NCBI RefSeq assembly: GCF_023715145.1
Contig: NZ_JAMBNP010000003.1
Location: forward strand, 310,001-374,000
Source: Paenibacillus glycanilyticus
GTDB lineage: Bacteria; Bacillota; Bacilli; Paenibacillales; Paenibacillaceae
DNA: 64,000 bases
Direction: 5' to 3'
This document shows positions 58,719 through 64,000 of the stretch, one piece after another. The notes under the pieces are model-generated. The model was not told where the DNA came from. It made no database searches and was given only the letters and a program-made list of their open reading frames with translations. How positions within the stretch are numbered: the first letter of the stretch is position 1; every line of letters begins with the position of its first letter. The translations under genes were made by a program, and so were the position numbers.

Positions 58719-59693
58719 TTACGATAAACGGTACAGCGCAAACGGCTCCCCGTTCCGGAACGGACGGCTTAACGTATCCAGTTCTTCTAATGCGGCAGCA
58801 TCAAGCGGCAGTTCAACGCTGCCTAAGTTATGCTCCAGCTGTTCGGTGCTTGTTGCTCCTACGATAACGGTGGAAACAGCCGGCTGCTTCATCAGCCAAG
58901 CCAGCGACAGGACGCTGGCAGAGCAGCCCAGCTTGTCCGCCAGACCGCTGACCTGACGTCCGAGCGCAAGGTTATTCTCGTCGAAGAAACGGGTGAAGCC
59001 GGGGTTAGTCGCTGCGCGCGAACCGGCCGGGGCTGCTTCTCCGGAACGGTATTTGCCCGTCAGGATTCCGCCTGCCAGCGGGAAGTACGAAATAATGCCA
59101 ACGCCTTGATCCAGGCATGCCGCAGCGAGCTCGCGCTCCGGCGTACGGTCCGCCAGCGAATAGCTTGTCTGCGTGGAGACGAACCGGTTCAGACCGAGAC
59201 GGTCGCTGATCCCAAGAGCTTTCATCAGCTCCCACGCGGCATAATTGGAAGCGCCGATATAACGGACTTTGCCGGAGCGGACCATATCGTCAAGCGCGCG
59301 CAGCGTTTCCTCGAGCGGCGCCTCCGGATCAAAGGTATGGATTTGATAGAGATCAACGTAGTCGGTCTTCAGCCTCTTCAGGCTGTCCTCCAGCTCCAGC
59401 ATCAGATGATAGCGGGAAGAGCCTCTGGCATTCGGGCCGTCTCCTCTTGCAAGGCCTGCTTTTGTTGCAAGCACGACATCATGGCGCCTGCCTTCCAGAG
59501 CGTTCCCGATGATGGATTCCGATGCGGTTGCCGAGTAAATATTAGCCGTATCGATAAAGTTGATGCCGCGGTCAATCGCGGTATGCAGAATGCGTGCCGA
59601 AGCGGCTTCGTCCGCGCGCGAGCCAAAAGAGTTCGTGCCAAGTCCCAGCGCAGACACCTTCAGTCCGCTTCCTCCCAGCCGTTTGTATAACAT
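58719..59693 (-). CDS. Aldo/keto reductase
   Basis: A 324-residue NADPH-dependent reductase with the (beta/alpha)8 fold of the Kv-beta-like AKR branch. The tetrad is visible as Asp and Tyr in FIDTANIYSATASE, Lys in LATKAGLARGD and His in YQIHTFDPEAPLEETL. NADP contacts are in IVGATSTEQLEHNL. Substrates are carbonyl compounds of unknown identity. GGAGGG selects the ATG at 59693; the extra 36 codons upstream run through the promoter and are rejected. Two AACGTACG boxes lie ahead of it. Confidence 0.93.
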   Translation of the reverse strand: MLYKRLGGSGLKVSALGLGTNSFGSRADEAASARILHTAIDRGINFIDTANIYSATASESIIGNALEGRRHDVVLATKAGLARGDGPNARGSSRYHLMLELEDSLKRLKTDYVDLYQIHTFDPEAPLEETLRALDDMVRSGKVRYIGASNYAAWELMKALGISDRLGLNRFVSTQTSYSLADRTPERELAAACLDQGVGIISYFPLAGGILTGKYRSGEAAPAGSRAATNPGFTRFFDENNLALGRQVSGLADKLGCSASVLSLAWLMKQPAVSTVIVGATSTEQLEHNLGSVELPLDAAALEELDTLSRPFRNGEPFALYRLS

Positions 59694-59737
59694 CGTGATC
59701 CCTCCATTTATGGTTTTTGGATAAATTCGTTGCAGAT

Positions 59738-59790
59738 AGTATAGCAAAACGTACGGAATGGATGCTATATTTTTAGTAAGCTCGTACGTT
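59738..59790 (-). promoter_or_regulatory. Reductase promoter with paired AACGTACG boxes
   Basis: On the minus strand a TATACT -10 lies at 59743-59738. AACGTACG (59748-59755) and CGTACGTT (59783-59790) are exact complements, 27 bases apart; the first sits between -10 and -35, the second further upstream. They look like a regulator's binding pair. Confidence 0.45.
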
Positions 59791-59794
59791 ATAT

Positions 59795-59825
59795 TTGACA
59801 TAAAAGTAAAGCGCTTACTTATACT
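59795..59825 (+). promoter_or_regulatory. Promoter with embedded operator before the GT2-like gene
   Basis: TTGACA (59795-59800) and TATACT (59820-59825) are 19 bases apart. The spacer contains AAGTAAAGCGCTTACTT (59804-59820), with perfect six-base arms AAGTAA and TTACTT. It also resembles a cre site (CcpA) in its AAAGCGCTTAC core but differs at the outer bases. Repression by a dimeric factor is likely. Confidence 0.65.
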
Positions 59826-59902
59826 AAATTAAGGGAGATTTAAGCTGTATCGATTATAGTAGCAGTATAGAGCAACATTTTGTCCGAAGGGGATGGGGGA
59901 AA

Positions 59903-60316
59903 ATGACGCGTCTGCCAGTTACCTGCTCGATTATCGTACCGGTCTGCAATGACGAGGAAGCGCTGTTTGGCGCCTATAAGCGCCTGAAGCACATCATGAA
60001 GCCTGCCGCCATAAGTTATGAATTCATATTTGTGGATAATCACAGCACAGACCGTTCGGCTGAAATGCTGCGCGTCTTCTGCGCCGCGGATATCCGGGTC
60101 AGGGTTATCTATTTATCTGCCCGCGCAAGCCATGCCGCCGCTATCGCGGCAGGCATTGACCATGCGGTAGGCTCGGGAATCGCCGTTATGGAAGTGAAGC
60201 CGATAGATCGCAAAGCGGATATGGCCGAGCTGTCAAACCCTCATAAAAGCTATGCCATTCGCATGATGGAGGGCTTTACGCATTCCCCGCTCTGGGATTC
60301 CGTGCCGGCTGGCTGA
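59903..60316 (+). CDS. Truncated GT2-like protein lacking the DXD motif
   Basis: A 137-residue protein equal to the N-terminal half of a family 2 glycosyltransferase. TCSIIVPVCNDEEALFGAYK and YEFIFVDNHSTDRSAEMLR are the usual nucleotide-binding part (FVDDGSTD in active enzymes), and RASHAAAIAAGIDHAVG matches the following helix. Where active enzymes have a DLQDPPE-like DXD strand, this protein has AVMEVKPIDRKADM, and it ends soon after. It has no membrane segment. GGGGGAAA precedes the ATG, and a regulated promoter lies ahead, which argues for a working small gene more than a random fragment; catalysis is unlikely. Confidence 0.75.
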   Translation: MTRLPVTCSIIVPVCNDEEALFGAYKRLKHIMKPAAISYEFIFVDNHSTDRSAEMLRVFCAADIRVRVIYLSARASHAAAIAAGIDHAVGSGIAVMEVKPIDRKADMAELSNPHKSYAIRMMEGFTHSPLWDSVPAG

Positions 60317-60319
60317 CTG

Positions 60320-61192
60320 CTACAGCCATGCGGCGAGCTGCTGCCGGAGCTCCTCCGAGACGGGAGTTAGCGGCAGACGGATATGATCCGAGGCGATGAT
60401 GCCCTGCCGGGCAAGCAGCCATTTGAGCGGGGCGGGATTAGGCTCCTGGAACAAAAGGCGGATTAAGGGCAATAATGCGCCGAAGGACTGCCTGCTTGCG
60501 GTAAGCTGACCTTGCAGGAGCTGTTCATACATCTCTACAAACGCCGCTGTCCGGACACTCGCGGAAGCGACCATGCCGCCGGCTGCACCGCAGCACAGCA
60601 TGGCATGGAAGTAGAAATCTTCTCCGCACAATACCGGCTTATGGCTTCCGCTACGCGCAAGCTCGATCATAAGCTCGATGCCGCCGGAGCTGTCTTTGAT
60701 GCCGATAACGCCATCCAGATCCAGAATAGCTTTGACCGTGTCCGGTTTTAGACGTACGCCGGTCCGCGAAGGAATTTCATATGCGATAATCGGAAGGCCG
60801 GTGCTGGCTGCCTGTCTATAATGTTCAATAATGCCTTCCTGAGAAGGGCGGCTGTAATAAGGCACGACAACAAGAGCGGCATCTGCGCCAAGCTCTCCGG
60901 CGTAGGCTGTTTTCCGTACAGTGGAAGCCGTGTCGTTTGTTCCCGTTCCAACGATAACCGGTTTGTTCGCGAGCTCACAGACAGCTCGTGCCGCGGCAGT
61001 AAGGGCCGCCATTTCCTCCAAAGTGACGGTTGGCGATTCGCCGGTCGTGCCGTTCACCACAATACCGTTTGCGCCATCTTCAAGCAGCTTCCTTACATAG
61101 AGCGTTAATGACTCCAGATCCACCTCTCCATGAGCACCCATGGGCGTTACCACAGGTACGTAAATCCCTCTCAATTCTTGTTCCCTCAGCAT
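60320..61192 (-). CDS. dapA: 4-hydroxy-tetrahydrodipicolinate synthase (DapA family)
   Basis: Class I aldolase of 290 residues, condensing pyruvate with aspartate semialdehyde in lysine, diaminopimelate and spore dipicolinate synthesis. GIVVNGTTGESPTV, the catalytic Tyr in VVPYYSRPSQEG, the Schiff-base Lys in GVIGIKDSSGGIELM and the carboxylate-binding Arg in YEIPSRTGVRL (the Arg marking true DapA against other family members) are all present. It stands outside any lysine operon and is divergent from a LysR gene, so it may be a second or specialised copy. GGGAGGCG precedes the ATG. Only three bases separate its stop from that of the convergent GT2-like gene. Confidence 0.9.
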   Translation of the reverse strand: MLREQELRGIYVPVVTPMGAHGEVDLESLTLYVRKLLEDGANGIVVNGTTGESPTVTLEEMAALTAAARAVCELANKPVIVGTGTNDTASTVRKTAYAGELGADAALVVVPYYSRPSQEGIIEHYRQAASTGLPIIAYEIPSRTGVRLKPDTVKAILDLDGVIGIKDSSGGIELMIELARSGSHKPVLCGEDFYFHAMLCCGAAGGMVASASVRTAAFVEMYEQLLQGQLTASRQSFGALLPLIRLLFQEPNPAPLKWLLARQGIIASDHIRLPLTPVSEELRQQLAAWL

Positions 61193-61270
61193 ATCTAAGC
61201 GCCTCCCACTTGGACTTGAAATCTCTGTCTTTACTGTAGCATGCCTGAAGCATTACAGTTATCTATAATG

Positions 61271-61280
61271 ATTCATGAAT
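61271..61280. promoter_or_regulatory. Short palindrome in the dapA / lysR divergent region
   Basis: ATTCATGAAT is a perfect ten-base palindrome inside a longer AT-rich partly symmetric stretch (about 61266-61287), midway between the divergent starts and thus a candidate LysR site. Confidence 0.4.
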
Positions 61281-61322
61281 ATCATCAATATCTTCAATAA
61301 TTAAGCGGACAGAGGTGGAAGC

Positions 61323-62204
61323 ATGGAGCTGGTCTATCTGCAGACCTTTTGCGAGGTGGCAAGAAGACGGAGCATTACGCGGGCAGCGGAAGAGCTGGGT
61401 TATGCGCAGTCTAGCGTGACGATTCAGATTCAGAAGCTGGAAAAAGAATACGGGGCACCGCTCCTGGAGCGGTACGGCAGGCAGATGCGGCTCACACCCC
61501 CAGGCGAGAAGCTGTTTGCCTTGGCGGTTCAAATGCTGGAGCTTTACGAGCAATCGAAGGAAACCGTTGCGGGTTATGCGGGCGGCACGCTGGTGATTGG
61601 CGCCATAGATTCGCTGGCCGCTTATTTTCTGCCGCCGTATTTGCAGAAGCTGCGGCAGATGTTCCCCGAGCTGACGATTCAGCTACAGCCGGACCGGGAG
61701 TCGCAGATCATTAGCAAAGTGAAGGATGGGGAATACGATATCGGACTGCTGCTGGATGCCAAGCGCGCCGATGCGCTGCTTGCCTGCAGACCGCTTCGGG
61801 AAGAGCCTCTGGTGCTGGTTGCCCCGGCTGCGCATCCGCTTGCGAATCAGCCCGGGATCGAGCTTCAGGATCTGAACGGCGTGGAGCTGATCATGTCGGA
61901 AGAAAGCTGCGTTTACAGAGGGATGTTCGAGAAGGTGCTGCGGGAGAGCGGCATCGCCTTTACTTCCCTTTTCGAGCTTGGTAACCCGGAGGCCGTGAAG
62001 CAATGCGTGGTGAACGGTCTTGGTCTTGCGCTGCTTCCTCAGATGGTCGTCGCGGAGGACATCCGGCAGGGAAGAGTGGCAGCACTCCCGTTTGCCCATC
62101 CGGCTATCCGCTTCGACCTGCAGTATATGATTCATCCCCGCAAGTGGATGTCCAAGCCGCTTCAGACGTTTATTCAGCTGCTGGGCAGCGAGCAGGAGCA
62201 ATAA
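61323..62204 (+). CDS. LysR family regulator, divergent from dapA
   Basis: A 293-residue LysR protein. The helix-turn-helix is RRRSITRAAEELGYAQSSVTIQIQKLE, followed by LLERYGRQMRLTPPGEKLF. The effector domain (from about residue 90) has LVIGAIDSLAAYFLPPYLQ, DGEYDIGLLLDA and VVNGLGLALLPQMVV. It shares no operon and probably regulates the dapA-type gene transcribed away from it. AGAGGTGG precedes the ATG. Confidence 0.92.
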   Translation: MELVYLQTFCEVARRRSITRAAEELGYAQSSVTIQIQKLEKEYGAPLLERYGRQMRLTPPGEKLFALAVQMLELYEQSKETVAGYAGGTLVIGAIDSLAAYFLPPYLQKLRQMFPELTIQLQPDRESQIISKVKDGEYDIGLLLDAKRADALLACRPLREEPLVLVAPAAHPLANQPGIELQDLNGVELIMSEESCVYRGMFEKVLRESGIAFTSLFELGNPEAVKQCVVNGLGLALLPQMVVAEDIRQGRVAALPFAHPAIRFDLQYMIHPRKWMSKPLQTFIQLLGSEQEQ

Positions 62205-62209
62205 ACAAC

Positions 62210-62257
62210 AAAGACGCGCATGCGCTCTCTTAAGGGAAGGGAGTCATGAGCGTCTTT
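62210..62257. terminator. Terminator between lysR and the multicopper oxidase
   Basis: AAAGACGC and GCGTCTTT form the outer stem, with CTC/GAG pairing inside and CTGTT behind. It lies between convergent genes. Confidence 0.7.
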
Positions 62258-62260
62258 CTG

Positions 62261-64000
62261 TTATTCCGGATGGTTATGCGTTGCCGTGCCTACCGTATAA
62301 GGGGAGGTTATTCCTTCGTACATCAAATGCATCGTCATGCCGGCCGCCGCATGGGCGAGATTATGGCAGTGGTCCATCCACAATCCCGGATTGTCGGCCA
62401 CAAAAGCGACTTCATAGACCTCTCCCGGAGCTGTATCCAGCGTATCGGTCCACCAAGGGCTGCCGTCAACGGCTTCGCCGTTCCGCGACAGGACCAGCAT
62501 ATGATGCCCGTGAAGATGCATCGGATGCTCTACGGCACCGCGGTTGACGATCGTTGTTTTCACAAGCTCGCCTTCGCGTACCATGTACATTGGCGTATCG
62601 GGGAATACCTTCCCGTTAATCGTATAGTTCAGCGCCAGCTTGCCGTTAAAGAAGCCAAGCTGGTTATCCAGCACCATCGTAAACTCCCGGTCGAAATGGC
62701 TGTTAGCATCAAATGCCGTAGAGGTCGGGGTGCCGTAGTGCGTCGGATCAAAGACCGGCATATCCGGCACATGCCTCGGCAGTTCGCCTTGCCCGTCCGG
62801 ACTCATGACGATGCCAAGCTTGCCGCCAAGATCGACATTTAACGTCACCGGCGAATCCGGCATCGTGAAGGTCACGTCATAACGGCCGCCCGTAATAAGA
62901 TCGAGGCTTACGTTCGCAAGGTCGCCGGGCTCATGCAGATCCGTGCCGTCGATGGCGGCTACCTGGAACTTCGTTCCGAGCAGCTTGAAGGACTGGCGGA
63001 CCCAGTCATCCGTGTTCGTCAGGCGAAGACGGACCGGCGTACCCGGCGCGATCCGAATATGCTGAATGCCGTCATGATCACCTATGGCAACACCGCCGGC
63101 TTCCCAGATATGAGTCATCACCGTGATATCCTTCACATCCTTGGGCATTCCTTCCTCGGGCTCCACAACAAGCGATCCGAACAGCCCCTTTTGTACGGCT
63201 TCCTGCGAATCCTGATGGGAGTGGTACCAGAAGGAGCCGACCTGCTCGGCGATGAACCGGTAGGTATAGGCTTCTCCCGGCAGGACGGCATTTTGCGTGG
63301 CGCCTGCAACGCCATCCTGCGCATTTGGAACATCAAGGCCATGCCAATGAAGGGTAACCCCTTCAGTAATGTCTTTGTTGATCAGCTTTACCTCGACCAG
63401 CTGACCTTTCCGGAACCTCAGCTCCGGACCGGGTATCTGGCCGTTATAGGTCCAAGCTTCTACGGTTCGTCCGGATGCAAGCTTGACGGTCTTCTTCTCG
63501 GCGGTCAGCGTAAAGGATACATCGGGTTTTCCCTCGATAGATCCTGTCAGGCTGTCTACGGAAACCTCCTTTACGGGTTCGGCCGAGGCGGTAACCGCGC
63601 CGTTGCGATGGTGATGATCGAGCTTTGCGCCCGTTCCGTTATCCATCGGACCTTCCGCCATGGAGATGGTCTCTGGCAGGCGGCTGGCCTGAAGGCCGCT
63701 GTAGAACGGGATGCTTCCCAAGGCCAACGCGATTACGAGTACGGCCATCCGGCGCAGCAACCTCATCAAAGGACGGTTGACCGGCTTTGTTCCGGTCAGG
63801 CTGACTCTTGAGCTGCGGTTAAGATGCGTCAGCCAGAGCGCCATACCCGCGATCAGGAGCAGCACAAGCGGAATCATTCCGTTTAGCATGTCGAATGGAA
63901 CGGTTGTAGTGAACGTCCAATATAGTCCGGTTAAGGAGCCAAGCGCAACGAATTGATAAGGTGCAACCACCGCGGGCTGCGAAGCGCGGCTCAGCAGCCT
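62261..64000 (-). CDS. Membrane-anchored multicopper oxidase (5' partial)
   Basis: Three-domain multicopper oxidase whose frame is open to the window edge, so the N-terminus is missing. At least two hydrophobic segments (LGSLTGLYWTFTTTVPF..., LIPLVLLLIAGMALWL, then VLVIALALGSIPFYSGL) precede the enzyme part. The copper ligands are all visible: HWHG, WYHSHQDSQE, HPMHLHGHHM and HCHNLAHAAAGM (Cys is the type 1 ligand). GQIPGPELRFRKGQLVEV is the usual domain 1 start. Possible roles are Cu(I) or metal oxidation, or a laccase-like activity; the sequence does not decide. Confidence 0.92.
   Translation of the reverse strand, partial: RLLSRASQPAVVAPYQFVALGSLTGLYWTFTTTVPFDMLNGMIPLVLLLIAGMALWLTHLNRSSRVSLTGTKPVNRPLMRLLRRMAVLVIALALGSIPFYSGLQASRLPETISMAEGPMDNGTGAKLDHHHRNGAVTASAEPVKEVSVDSLTGSIEGKPDVSFTLTAEKKTVKLASGRTVEAWTYNGQIPGPELRFRKGQLVEVKLINKDITEGVTLHWHGLDVPNAQDGVAGATQNAVLPGEAYTYRFIAEQVGSFWYHSHQDSQEAVQKGLFGSLVVEPEEGMPKDVKDITVMTHIWEAGGVAIGDHDGIQHIRIAPGTPVRLRLTNTDDWVRQSFKLLGTKFQVAAIDGTDLHEPGDLANVSLDLITGGRYDVTFTMPDSPVTLNVDLGGKLGIVMSPDGQGELPRHVPDMPVFDPTHYGTPTSTAFDANSHFDREFTMVLDNQLGFFNGKLALNYTINGKVFPDTPMYMVREGELVKTTIVNRGAVEHPMHLHGHHMLVLSRNGEAVDGSPWWTDTLDTAPGEVYEVAFVADNPGLWMDHCHNLAHAAAGMTMHLMYEGITSPYTVGTATHNHPE

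Overview
The window reads as a chromosomal stretch of an endospore-forming Paenibacillus-like bacterium (Bacillota, Paenibacillaceae). The grounds are an alpha/beta-type small acid-soluble spore protein, a sporulation-type PAS kinase, a DUF3231 protein, MhqR/OhrR-type MarR regulators with Bacillus-like operators, AGGAGG ribosome sites with frequent TTG/GTG starts, and YesM/YesN-type two-component pairs beside sugar ABC transporters and glycoside hydrolases. Genus is inferred from gene content, not from an rRNA. I saw no rRNA, tRNA, CRISPR array, insertion sequence or prophage.

Layout. 1-5.6 kb: end of a carbohydrate operon (AraC-type response regulator, GH78-type and GH42 hydrolases). 5.7-9.9 kb: small single genes (alkyltransferase-like protein, DUF1284, SASP, a glycosyltransferase, a WGxxGxxG secreted protein, DUF3231, GNAT). 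10-12.8 kb: a lone GH115 glucuronidase. 13-13.9 kb: a secreted peptidoglycan-binding protein with five 36-bp Gly/Ala repeats. 14-16.9 kb: an electrophile/quinone stress operon (mhqR, mhqO, mhqD, flavin reductase). 16.9-24.7 kb: pepT, an amino acid dehydrogenase, a GntR-ABC operon, a divergent ohrR/gpx pair, an NAD-binding protein and a deacetylase lipoprotein. 25-32.8 kb: a complete sugar ABC transporter followed by its YesM/YesN sensor-regulator pair and a ROK regulator. 32.8-38 kb: MATE exporter, split ThrE exporter, PhzF protein, small alarmone synthetase and an unknown protein. 38-39.8 kb: lipL and a hexapeptide acetyltransferase. 40-45.5 kb: a four-gene export system (two ATPases, lipoprotein adaptor, giant FtsX permease). 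45.5-52.3 kb: PAS kinase, membrane protein, extremely acidic small protein, map and a secreted nucleotidase with LysM.

52.3-54.5 kb is a decayed carbohydrate island: a sugar permease pseudogene with three separate lesions, an intact GH172 (DUF2961) gene and a GH32 C-terminal remnant, which together suggest a lost fructan locus. 54.6-64 kb holds a Tet(M)-like ribosomal protection protein, a divergent YeiH/LysR pair, an aldo-keto reductase, a DXD-less half glycosyltransferase behind an operator-bearing promoter, a divergent dapA/LysR pair and a membrane-anchored multicopper oxidase that runs off the end.

I found no unmistakable new multi-gene system. The best leads are the decayed fructan island, the truncated GT2-like gene with its operator, the two-ATPase exporter, the lysine- and arginine-free acidic protein, and several promoter-embedded inverted repeats that predict specific regulators.
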